64,000 nucleotides of DNA from an uncultured Ruminococcus sp. (GTDB taxonomy: Bacteria > Bacillota > Clostridia > Oscillospirales > Ruminococcaceae). The notes below the pieces were generated by a model. It did no database searches. It saw only the letters and a program-made list of their open reading frames with translations, and was not told the origin of the DNA. Position 1 is the stretch's first letter. Each line of letters starts with the position of its first letter. Below, piece after piece: positions 26,814 to 35,106 of this stretch. Position numbers and translations under genes: made by a program. The stretch is taken from contig CANOIR010000001.1 in the NCBI GenBank assembly GCA_947566125.1, forward strand, positions 55,774 to 119,773, read 5' to 3'.

Positions 26814-26875
26814 AATTATTAGTTGTAACTATATTGTGGAAGCTACATTATAATAATTAGGAGCGTTAAACTGAT

Positions 26876-28303
26876 ATGAAAAAAAATAATAAATTAAATA
26901 GAAAAAACAAACGTATAATGACAGACGGATTTTGTGTAAAGGCGATCTTAAATAACCTGAAAACACTATTTTTACCGTGGATCATAATCGCAGTTGTTTC
27001 GTTTACAACAATAGTTGGCGTAAACATTTTATTTTCTAATAATGTCGATTCCGTTTCGGCTACTGTTTCTTTTTATTACAATGGAATCGAGAACGGATTA
27101 GATCCTAATGGATGCGAATTTGATAAAACAGAAATAACAGATAGCAAACTTGTAAGTGAAGTGCTTTCTGAAATGAATCTCTCAAATGAGTATTTAGAAC
27201 CAGTTAAAAATGGTATTTTTGTTGACAGTATTGTTTCTACTTCTGCAATAGATAAAATTGGCAGTTATCAAAGCATATATAATTCAAATGATAACAATTG
27301 GACAGAAGCACTTAAAGATTCTTCTTATCATCCTACAACTTACAATGTTTCATTTAATTATAATCAAATAGGTTTGAAGGGTAAAAAAGCTGCTGAATTA
27401 TTAAATCTGCTTCTTGAAAAATATCAGAAGAATTTCTTTGAAAAGTATGGATATAATGAATCTGTATGCAATTCTGTTCTATCAGTTGATTTTAACAGTT
27501 ATGATTATTTAATCGCACTTGATATGTATAGTTCAAATCTCAGTTCAATAGAAAGTTACATAAATAATCTTGCAGAAAATGATAAATCTCAATTTCGATC
27601 AAATGTTACAGGATATAGTTTCTCTGACCTTGCAGATTCAGTCCGTCTAATACGCTCTGTTGATATCGATACATTAACATCCTATGTTTTAAATAATGGT
27701 GTTATAAGCGACAAATCTATGATACTCAGCTATTATGATTATCGTCTTGATAACTTAAAAAGACAAAAACAGAACGCTACAGAACGTTTGAACTCTACAT
27801 TAAAATCTATAAATGATTATCAGAAGGATTCTATTATTGTGTATAACAACTCATCAGAAAATGCTAAAACCATTACTGAAACTTCTGATATATATGACTC
27901 ATTGATTCAAAACAAAATTCAGCTTCAAGGTAATATTTCCAATTATGATACGAGAATTTCAGATTACACCGATCGTTTAGCTGCTATAAATAAATCCTCA
28001 GCAAATGCATCAGACTCTAAAAAGAAATATGTTGAATCTCAAATTGAATCTCTTACAAATAAAACTGAAAAGCTTATTGAAAACATAAAAAACACTGCAA
28101 ATGATTATTTTGAAACCGAAAAGTTTTCAAATGCTGTAACAATTACTTCTCATGCTGAATATTCAACAATGAACTATATAAAATCAGCTCTAAACGAATC
28201 AATTCGCATGATCATTATTGTTGAACTTTTCTTGATCAGTACCTACTTCTTCTTGGCAGTTGCATTTTCATTTAAATCAAAGATAATGCAAAAAATTAAA
28301 TAA
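26876..28303 (+). CDS. Wzz-like (chain-length-determinant topology) membrane protein B
   Basis: A 475-residue paralogue of the protein at 25114-26619, transcribed in the opposite direction. It has a very basic N-terminus (MKKNNKLNRKNKR), a membrane helix near residues 34-54, a large outside domain with long Ser/Asn-rich helices, and a C-terminal helix near 440-463. The middle regions align without large gaps (FEKYGYNES versus FEQYGYSEA). AGGAGCG lies 8-10 nt before the ATG. The pair probably arose by inverted duplication; whether the two proteins form mixed oligomers is unknown. A terminator follows at 28342-28384. Confidence 0.75.
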   Translation: MKKNNKLNRKNKRIMTDGFCVKAILNNLKTLFLPWIIIAVVSFTTIVGVNILFSNNVDSVSATVSFYYNGIENGLDPNGCEFDKTEITDSKLVSEVLSEMNLSNEYLEPVKNGIFVDSIVSTSAIDKIGSYQSIYNSNDNNWTEALKDSSYHPTTYNVSFNYNQIGLKGKKAAELLNLLLEKYQKNFFEKYGYNESVCNSVLSVDFNSYDYLIALDMYSSNLSSIESYINNLAENDKSQFRSNVTGYSFSDLADSVRLIRSVDIDTLTSYVLNNGVISDKSMILSYYDYRLDNLKRQKQNATERLNSTLKSINDYQKDSIIVYNNSSENAKTITETSDIYDSLIQNKIQLQGNISNYDTRISDYTDRLAAINKSSANASDSKKKYVESQIESLTNKTEKLIENIKNTANDYFETEKFSNAVTITSHAEYSTMNYIKSALNESIRMIIIVELFLISTYFFLAVAFSFKSKIMQKIK

Positions 28304-28341
28304 AATATGTAGATTTAAACTTGTATTTTTTCTTTAAAAAT

Positions 28342-28384
28342 AAGACCTTTCCTATCCATAAAAAAATCCGGATAAGAAAGGTCT
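28342..28384 (+). terminator. Terminator after Wzz-like gene B
   Basis: AAGACCTTTC paired with GAAAGGTCTT plus inner TATCC / GGATA, followed by CTGTTTTTTT. Confidence 0.88.
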
Positions 28385-28448
28385 TTCTGTTTTTTTAATC
28401 TATAAAAGATTATTTTGAAAACAAAGTAAAAAAATTAAGTAAGAATAC

Positions 28449-28477
28449 TTGCAATTTATGCGATTTTATTATATACT
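28449..28477 (+). promoter_or_regulatory. Promoter of the DUF1846 gene
   Basis: TTGCAA (28449-28454) and TATACT (28472-28477), 17-nt spacer, 35 nt before the ATG. Confidence 0.68.
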
Positions 28478-28512
28478 ATTATTGAGTATATAATGTGTTG
28501 GAGGAAGATATA

Positions 28513-29982
28513 ATGAGTAATAATAAAATTGGGTTTGACAATGACAAATACTTGAAAATGCAATCAGAACATATCAGAGAAAGAATTTCTCAGTTTGGAG
28601 ATAAGCTTTATTTGGAATTCGGCGGAAAATTATTCGATGATTTTCATGCTTCACGTGTTTTGCCGGGATTTAAACCTGATAGTAAACTTCAAATGCTTAT
28701 GCAGCTGAAAGATGAATCTGAAATAGTTATTGTAATCAATTCAAATGATATTGAGAAAAATAAGATCCGTGGCGATCTTGGCATTACATATGACATTGAA
28801 GTTATCCGTCTTTTAAATGTTTTTTCACAAAAGGGTCTTTATGTGAGCAGTGTTGTTCTTACCCAATATTCAGGTCAGGCATCTGCCGACGCTTTTCAAA
28901 GCAGACTGGAATCTCAAGGAATAAAAGTTTATCATCATTACCATATAAATGGCTATCCATCTAATCTTAAGCTTATCATGAGCGATGATGGATATGGAAA
29001 AAATGATTATATAGAAACAACACGCAAGCTTGTTGTTATTACAGCTCCTGGTCCTGGAAGCGGTAAAATGGCTACTTGCCTTTCACAGCTTTATCATGAA
29101 CACAAGCGAAATATCAGTGCAGGATATGCAAAATTTGAAACATTTCCGATTTGGAATATTCCTCTTAGACATCCTGTTAATATTGCATATGAAGCTGCAA
29201 CTTCTGATTTGAATGATGTTAATATGATAGATCCATTCCATCTTGAGGCTTATGGAAAAACTACTGTAAACTACAACAGAGATGTTGATATATTTCCCGT
29301 CCTGAATGCTATGTTTGAAATGATACTTGGCAGTTCACCTTATAAATCCCCTACTGATATGGGCGTAAATATGGCAGGAAATTGTATTATAGATAATGAT
29401 GTCGTTTGCGAAGCATCTAAGCAGGAAATAATACGCCGTTATTATGTAGCTCAATGCGGACGAAAAGCAGGCACTGTAAAAGAAGAAGAGATATATAAAC
29501 TTGAACTTCTAATGAAACAGGCTGGAGTTACAACGGCTGACAGAAAGGTGGTACAGGCTGCGCTGAAACGTGAACAGGAAACAAATGCACCTGCTGCTGC
29601 TATGGAACTTCCGGATGGAACTATTATAACCGGAAGAACATCAAACTTGCTTGGTGCTGCATCTGCACTTTTGCTTAATGCTCTTAAATATTTTGGTGGA
29701 ATAAAAGAAGATGTATTGCTTATGTCACCTGATGTTATTGAACCGATACAAAACCTTAAGGTAGAACATTTGGGCAACCAAAATCCACGACTGCATACAG
29801 ATGAAACTCTGCTCGCTCTTGCTATTTGTGCTACTACAAGTCTTGAGGCAAAATGTGCAACAGAACAGATTTCTAAATTGCGTGGCTGCGATGTACATTC
29901 AACTGTAATCCTTTCAGCGGTAGACGAGAGAACTTTCAAAAGACTTGGTGTGAACTTAACCTGTGAACCAAAATATCAATAA
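28513..29982 (+). CDS. DUF1846 family protein
   Basis: A soluble 489-residue protein of the DUF1846 family, widespread in Firmicutes and of unknown function. The start is the ATG at 28513, after GGAGGA; a TTG 18 nt upstream overlaps that site. The family-typical N-terminus is IGFDNDKYLKMQSEHIRERI. A P-loop-like APGPGSGKMATCLSQLYHE near residue 180 suggests nucleotide or phosphate binding, followed by YAKFETFPIWNIPLRHPVN. The full family length is present. The gene stands alone between its own promoter and a terminator, so the neighbourhood gives no functional clue. Confidence 0.9.
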   Translation: MSNNKIGFDNDKYLKMQSEHIRERISQFGDKLYLEFGGKLFDDFHASRVLPGFKPDSKLQMLMQLKDESEIVIVINSNDIEKNKIRGDLGITYDIEVIRLLNVFSQKGLYVSSVVLTQYSGQASADAFQSRLESQGIKVYHHYHINGYPSNLKLIMSDDGYGKNDYIETTRKLVVITAPGPGSGKMATCLSQLYHEHKRNISAGYAKFETFPIWNIPLRHPVNIAYEAATSDLNDVNMIDPFHLEAYGKTTVNYNRDVDIFPVLNAMFEMILGSSPYKSPTDMGVNMAGNCIIDNDVVCEASKQEIIRRYYVAQCGRKAGTVKEEEIYKLELLMKQAGVTTADRKVVQAALKREQETNAPAAAMELPDGTIITGRTSNLLGAASALLLNALKYFGGIKEDVLLMSPDVIEPIQNLKVEHLGNQNPRLHTDETLLALAICATTSLEAKCATEQISKLRGCDVHSTVILSAVDERTFKRLGVNLTCEPKYQ

Positions 29983-30017
29983 TTAAAATAAAAACTTATA
30001 AATAAAAATAATGAAAA

Positions 30018-30048
30018 GGCTGTTGCAACCAGAATATTTGCAACAGCC
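30018..30048. terminator. Bidirectional terminator, GCTGTTGCAA family
   Basis: 11-bp stem GGCTGTTGCAA / TTGCAACAGCC, 9-nt loop, then CTATTTTTT. It separates the convergent DUF1846 and glmS genes. Confidence 0.88.
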
Positions 30049-30140
30049 CTATTTTTTATTTGCTGAAAAAATATTTACATATAATATAAAAACAGCAGCA
30101 GGAATTATCTTCCTTGCCACTGTTTAATTTTTATATAGAA

Positions 30141-31979
30141 TTATTCAACTGTTACACTCTTGGCAAGGTTTCTCGGCTTATCAACGTCATAACCCTTTGC
30201 AACTGAAACATAATAGCCCAAAAGTTGTAGTGGTATAACTGCTAAACTACCTGCAAAAAGCTGGTCGATTTTTGGAATATAAACAGTAAAATCTGCTGTA
30301 TCTTCCATAGCATAATTTCCATATGTTGTAAGTCCCATAAGATGAGCGCCACGACTTTTAACTTCAACCATATTAGAAACAGTCTTTTCATATAAATTTT
30401 GCTGTGTAACCACGCTAAATACTATTGTACCATCTTCAATAAGGCTAATTGGACCATGTTTCAATTCGCCTGCTGCATATGCTTCAGAATGAATGTAGCT
30501 TATCTCCTTCATTTTAAGGCTGCCCTCAAGGCAAATAGCATAATCTATTCCTCTGCCAATAAAGAATGCATCTTTTACTCCGGCAAGTTTGCTTGCGAAC
30601 CACTGAATGCGCTCTTTATCATCAAGTATCTTTTCAATTTTCTCTGGAATTGTATATATTTCATTTATAAGATAACTGTATTTTTCATCTTCCATTTCTC
30701 CTCTAGCCTTGGCAAATTGCAGTGCGAGAAGATATGCAGCTATAAGCTGTGTGCTGTAAGCTTTAGTGGTTGCAACAGATATTTCAGGTCCTGCCAATGT
30801 ATAAAATACATTATCAGCTTCTCTTGCAATAGAGGAACCTACTACATTTACTATTCCAAGAGTTTTGATTCCATGTTCTTTTGCCATTCTAAGAGCTGCC
30901 AGACTATCAGCCGTTTCACCAGACTGGCTTACAATAATTACAAGACTATCTTTAACAAGATTCATCTTTCTATATCTAAATTCAGAAGCAAGTTCTACTC
31001 TTACAGGCAGATTTGTAAGCTCTTCAATTACATATTGTGCTGCCATTCCTACATGATATGCTGAACCACACGCAACAATATATATCTGAGATATATTACA
31101 TATAGTTTCATCGTCCAAGCCGATAGAATTAAGGTCGATTTTTCCGTCCTTAACTACAGAATGAATAGTATCAGAAATTACCTTTGGCTGTTCGTGGATC
31201 TCCTTAAGCATAAAATGCTCATATCCGCCCTTTTCGGCTGCTTCAGCGTTCCATTCAATTTTAGTAATAGGCTTTTCAATTTCTTCACGGTCTATATTAT
31301 AAAATGTTGCCTTGCCCTTTTCCAGCTTTGCAATTTCCATATTGCCTATATAATAAACATTTCTTGTATATTTAAGAATAGCAGGAACATCAGATGCAAC
31401 ATAAGTTTCGCCATTTGATATGCCTATGATCATAGGACTATCTTTTCTTGCAGTATAAATTTCACCCGGAAGTTCTTTGAACATTACACAAAGTGCATAA
31501 GAACCTCTTATACGTATCATTGCACGTCCGATAGCGCCTACAGGACCTTCGTCATACTTGTTCCAATAATAATCAATAAGTTTAACCGCAACCTCTGTAT
31601 CGGTTTGTGAATAAAAAACATAACCTGCCTTTAAGAGCTTTTCTCTAAGTTCTTGATAATTTTCAATTATACCATTATGTACAGCGATGACATTTTCATC
31701 ATCACTGCAATGTGGATGTGCATTAAGAGCTGATGGTTCACCATGTGTTGCCCATCTTGTATGACCGATTCCGCAGCAGCCTTTAACAGCATTTCCGTTA
31801 TCTGTCATTTCTTGTAAAACTTTGAGTTTTCCTTTTTCTTTTATTATTTCAGTATCATTTTCACCGTCACGAACAGCGATACCTGCCGAGTCATAGCCTC
31901 TGTATTCCAGCTTAGACAAACCGTCAAGTAATATTGGTGCTGCTTGACTTTCACCGGTAAACCCTACAATTCCACACAT
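30141..31979 (-). CDS. glmS: Glutamine-fructose-6-phosphate aminotransferase (isomerizing)
   Basis: A 612-residue enzyme making glucosamine-6-phosphate from fructose-6-phosphate and glutamine, the entry to UDP-GlcNAc and cell-wall synthesis. The N-terminal class II amidotransferase domain starts with the catalytic Cys in MCGIVGFTG and has GHTRWATHGEPS. Two SIS domains follow (ACGSAYHVGMAAQYVIEEL, VSQSGETADSLAALR), ending PRNLAKSVTVE. AAGGAG lies upstream of the ATG. It is the second gene after galE, 11 nt apart, driven by the promoter at 33089-33117. No glmS ribozyme fits in the 11-nt gap. Confidence 0.97.
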   Translation of the reverse strand: MCGIVGFTGESQAAPILLDGLSKLEYRGYDSAGIAVRDGENDTEIIKEKGKLKVLQEMTDNGNAVKGCCGIGHTRWATHGEPSALNAHPHCSDDENVIAVHNGIIENYQELREKLLKAGYVFYSQTDTEVAVKLIDYYWNKYDEGPVGAIGRAMIRIRGSYALCVMFKELPGEIYTARKDSPMIIGISNGETYVASDVPAILKYTRNVYYIGNMEIAKLEKGKATFYNIDREEIEKPITKIEWNAEAAEKGGYEHFMLKEIHEQPKVISDTIHSVVKDGKIDLNSIGLDDETICNISQIYIVACGSAYHVGMAAQYVIEELTNLPVRVELASEFRYRKMNLVKDSLVIIVSQSGETADSLAALRMAKEHGIKTLGIVNVVGSSIAREADNVFYTLAGPEISVATTKAYSTQLIAAYLLALQFAKARGEMEDEKYSYLINEIYTIPEKIEKILDDKERIQWFASKLAGVKDAFFIGRGIDYAICLEGSLKMKEISYIHSEAYAAGELKHGPISLIEDGTIVFSVVTQQNLYEKTVSNMVEVKSRGAHLMGLTTYGNYAMEDTADFTVYIPKIDQLFAGSLAVIPLQLLGYYVSVAKGYDVDKPRNLAKSVTVE

Positions 31980-31990
31980 AAATTTTCTCC

Positions 31991-33010
31991 TTAATTATTA
32001 TACCCGTTAGGATTATTCTTCTGCCAATTCCACGTATCTCTGCACATATCTGCAAGATCTTTTTCTGTCTTCCAACCCAATACACGCAGTGCCTTATCTG
32101 CATTAGCATAACTTTCAGGAAGATCACCTGCTCTTCTTGCACCGTATACATGATTGATTTTTATATCATTTACATTTTCAAATGTTGAAACGATTTCTGT
32201 TACACTATATGGTGTGCCAGTACCTAAATTAAAAACCTCTACCCCATCATGTTCAAGTACGTATTCTATAGCTTTAACATGACCTTTGGCAAGATCTGTA
32301 ACGTGAATATAGTCACGTCTGCAAGTGCCGTCCGGTGTGTTATAATCATTGCCAAAAATAGTAAGTTTTTCACGTCTGCCCACAGCAACTTGTGCCACAT
32401 ACGGCATTAGATTATTTGGTATTCCCTGTGGATCCTCACCTATTATACCAGATTCATGTGCACCTATAGGATTAAAATAACGAAGCAGTACTACTGAAAG
32501 CTTACCATTTGCCTTTGCTGCATCTTCAAGGATCTGCTCCATCATTACTTTTGTCCAACCATAAGGATTAGTACAAGTACCACGTTTCATTTCCTCTGTA
32601 TAAGGAACAGGATTTTCTTCTCCGTATACTGTTGCACTTGATGAGAATATAATATTATTTACATTATACTTTTCCATGCATTCAAGCAGAGCAAGGGTGG
32701 TATCAATATTGTTTCTATAATAAAGAATGGGCTTTTGAACAGATTCGCCTACGGCTTTGAGTCCTGCAAAATGAATAACCGCATCAATCTGATTTTCTTT
32801 AAAAACTTGTTCAAGTTTTGCTACATCTTTTATATCAACTTCATAAGTTTTAACAGACTTGTTGGTAATTCTTTCCACACGCTTTATTGATTCCGGACAG
32901 CTGTTTGAATAATTGTCAGCAATAATAACATCATAGCCTGATTCAAGAAGTTCTACAGCGGTATGAGAACCAATATAACCTGCACCTCCTGCCAGCAAAA
33001 TCTTTTTCAT
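31991..33010 (-). CDS. galE: UDP-glucose 4-epimerase
   Basis: A 339-residue extended short-chain dehydrogenase interconverting UDP-glucose and UDP-galactose (or the N-acetylated forms). The NAD motif is LLAGGAGYIGSHTAVEL, with the catalytic Ser/Thr region FSSSATVYGEE and the Tyr-Lys pair in NPYGWTKVMMEQIL. The order and length match GalE. It is first in the galE-glmS operon, so the pair supplies activated sugars for surface glycans. Confidence 0.95.
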   Translation of the reverse strand: MKKILLAGGAGYIGSHTAVELLESGYDVIIADNYSNSCPESIKRVERITNKSVKTYEVDIKDVAKLEQVFKENQIDAVIHFAGLKAVGESVQKPILYYRNNIDTTLALLECMEKYNVNNIIFSSSATVYGEENPVPYTEEMKRGTCTNPYGWTKVMMEQILEDAAKANGKLSVVLLRYFNPIGAHESGIIGEDPQGIPNNLMPYVAQVAVGRREKLTIFGNDYNTPDGTCRRDYIHVTDLAKGHVKAIEYVLEHDGVEVFNLGTGTPYSVTEIVSTFENVNDIKINHVYGARRAGDLPESYANADKALRVLGWKTEKDLADMCRDTWNWQKNNPNGYNN

Positions 33011-33088
33011 ATTATATAATCCTTTCTTCTATAGAGTACAGAATCGCTCTGAAATAAGCAGTTTTATTTTTTTAAAAAATATATATAC

Positions 33089-33117
33089 ATTATACACCTA
33101 AATTGTCCTATTGTCAA
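33089..33117 (-). promoter_or_regulatory. Perfect-consensus promoter of galE-glmS
   Basis: Minus-strand TTGACA (33112-33117), 17-nt spacer, TATAAT (33089-33094). Confidence 0.88.
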
Positions 33118-33138
33118 GGTTAGTTTTAGTTCCGAAAG

Positions 33139-33157
33139 CAGTTTGAAAGAACTGCTC
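33139..33157 (-). terminator. Weak hairpin after the esterase gene
   Basis: 7-bp stem AGCAGTT / AACTGCT downstream of the esterase stop and just upstream of the galE promoter. The T-run is poor, so termination may be leaky. Confidence 0.4.
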
Positions 33158-33212
33158 TTGAGATTGTTTTTGTTATTATATTACTCGCATAAATCAGATT
33201 TTTCACCTTCAA

Positions 33213-34775
33213 TTAACACGGATACGTTTCTTTCAGATACTCAGCCAGCATTTCAGGGATATACTGGTAATGATGTGAGTCATATAATTTGTAAGTCAGG
33301 TCTGCACCATGAGCTTCAAGTCGTTCTTTCAGCTTCGCAGTACCTTCAAGTGTCGTATCGTGTCCATTATAGTTATCAGCATAGTCGGGATCCTCCTGTG
33401 AGCCTGCACAGAGGAACACACTTTTACTGAGCTTTTCGTTTCGGTCAAAATAACCATAATCATTCAAAACATCATCCGAACTGATATTCTCATGATCATT
33501 GTAATTATAAAGTCCCCACAGTGCGGGACTGCCGATGATGTAATGTCCGAATGGCTGATTATCGAAATCATCCGAATTGAACAGTGAATAATGGGTAAAC
33601 ACGCCGCCGTCAGAATGACCATAGAGCGTTGAATTTGCGCAGTCAATATTGTAATTCTCAGTAAGATAGGGCATAAGATTGTCCGTAACAAAATTCAGAA
33701 GCTTATCACGATTTATTACAAGATCAAAATAACGAGTATTTCCGCCATCGTATGGAGTGTTGTAGCTGTACCACATACTTACAAGGATAACAGGTGAAGC
33801 TTCACCGTTTTCCATGAGCTTTCTCAGCTCAGGATGATTGCCAAAACGCCATATGCCGTCAGTCAGGAAGAATACGGGATAAGTCTTGCTCTCGTCATAA
33901 TCGGGAGGTAGCGTCACATGCACAGTGAATTCCGTGTCCATTTCTTCGTCGTAAATGCTTATCTCGTCAATGGAATCCTGAATAGCCTCTACTGACTTAC
34001 GGTCATATTCCCATTCACTTCTGTAATCAGCATTCTCATCATTCCACAAATACAGCGAGGGGTCTTCCGTATTGACTGTACCTTCAGGCAAAATCTCATA
34101 ATCGCCTGTTTTTAAGGCTTCATTGGCAATCTGCACATGAAGGACATCTTGTTCAATTTTCTCATCAGAATACCCACATTTGGAATCCATTTTTCTGATC
34201 CAGTCAAGATACTCCTCAAATGATTCAAATGACAATTCTTCGATTTGCTTTTCACCGTTCTCACACATTGTAGAACTGGTGAATGCAATTGATCCGCCGT
34301 CATAATCAGGATCAGCGTACGGAACAACATACTGCACAAGATATCCATCAACAAGAATGTAAGGATTAATAGTAAGGGTGTTCTCACCTTTTTCCTCGGA
34401 GATCTTGATTTCTTCCATAGCTGCTTTATATTCCTCATCGGTCATCAGGTTCAGGTCATAATCACTTTCGACATTCTCTCGCAACTCTTCAATACTTAGT
34501 GTACAAAACTCCACACTTACCTTATGCTCTGTCTGCTCAGTGTTTGTTGTTTCTTTTGGTTCAATCAACAGCGTGAGTTCATGCTTGTCTACTCTTTGAC
34601 GCTCGTTTTCTGTCATTTTGTTGGTAAGCTTTGCGGGAGATACTGTCTGCGACTGCTCCTGTATTTGCTCAACAGAAGAAGAATTTTCCGTACGCTCTGT
34701 GATTTGATTGCAAGCGGTGATTGGTAATGTCATTGCAAGCAGTAAAAAGAATGTGACTATTTTTTTCATTATCAT
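33213..34775 (-). CDS. Lipoprotein alpha/beta-hydrolase (IroE/FrmB-like putative esterase)
   Basis: About 520 residues. It has a signal peptide with lipobox ITAC, a low-complexity spacer, a roughly 200-residue acidic N-terminal region I do not recognise, and a C-terminal esterase domain. The domain shows FTVHVTLPPDYDESKTYPVFFLTDG, the nucleophile Ser in LYGHSDGGVFTHY, and a terminal His in YDSHHYQYIPEML. Such domains hydrolyse acyl or feruloyl esters. Two in-frame ATGs (34775, 34769) fit the GAAAGG site at 5 and 11 nt; I took the first. Sampled stretches are clearly richer in G+C (28-29 per 60 bases at 33841-33960) than nearby galE (19 per 60 at 32221), which hints at transfer. It has its own consensus promoter. 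Confidence 0.85.
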   Translation of the reverse strand: MIMKKIVTFFLLLAMTLPITACNQITERTENSSSVEQIQEQSQTVSPAKLTNKMTENERQRVDKHELTLLIEPKETTNTEQTEHKVSVEFCTLSIEELRENVESDYDLNLMTDEEYKAAMEEIKISEEKGENTLTINPYILVDGYLVQYVVPYADPDYDGGSIAFTSSTMCENGEKQIEELSFESFEEYLDWIRKMDSKCGYSDEKIEQDVLHVQIANEALKTGDYEILPEGTVNTEDPSLYLWNDENADYRSEWEYDRKSVEAIQDSIDEISIYDEEMDTEFTVHVTLPPDYDESKTYPVFFLTDGIWRFGNHPELRKLMENGEASPVILVSMWYSYNTPYDGGNTRYFDLVINRDKLLNFVTDNLMPYLTENYNIDCANSTLYGHSDGGVFTHYSLFNSDDFDNQPFGHYIIGSPALWGLYNYNDHENISSDDVLNDYGYFDRNEKLSKSVFLCAGSQEDPDYADNYNGHDTTLEGTAKLKERLEAHGADLTYKLYDSHHYQYIPEMLAEYLKETYPC

Positions 34776-34814
34776 TATGCCTTTCTGTTTTAAATTCCGA
34801 TTTATCTTAGCCTT

Positions 34815-34843
34815 ATTATACAGCAAAGCAATCTCTTTGTCAA
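34815..34843 (-). promoter_or_regulatory. Perfect-consensus promoter of the esterase gene
   Basis: Minus-strand TTGACA (34838-34843), 17-nt spacer, TATAAT (34815-34820). Confidence 0.85.
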
Positions 34844-35023
34844 GCCATGAGTGTCCAAACTGGGATATAAGAAATCGACCAAGTCAAGTTAAGAGAAAAT
34901 TCACGTTTAGGATTAAGAATTCTTAAATACAGCCATATGAAAACGATTATATACATCAGCAAACACAAAAACTACAACCTTGTTTTATCCACTTGCTTTG
35001 AATATTTGCATATATTAATAAAT

Positions 35024-35064
35024 AAAGAGCATAGCTTTTAATGTAACTGTCAGCAATGCTCTTT
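35024..35064 (-). terminator. Terminator after the acyl-CoA synthetase gene
   Basis: AAAGAGCATAGC / GCAATGCTCTTT stem (one mismatch) with a T-rich tail on the minus strand. Confidence 0.82.
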
Positions 35065-35106
35065 ACTTATATTAAATTATTTTATTTATGTTTTTATGCC
35101 CTAAAA

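Noticed and set aside
31980..31990. glmS ribozyme upstream of glmS
   Set aside because: The gap to galE is only 11 nt, so there is no room for a ribozyme.
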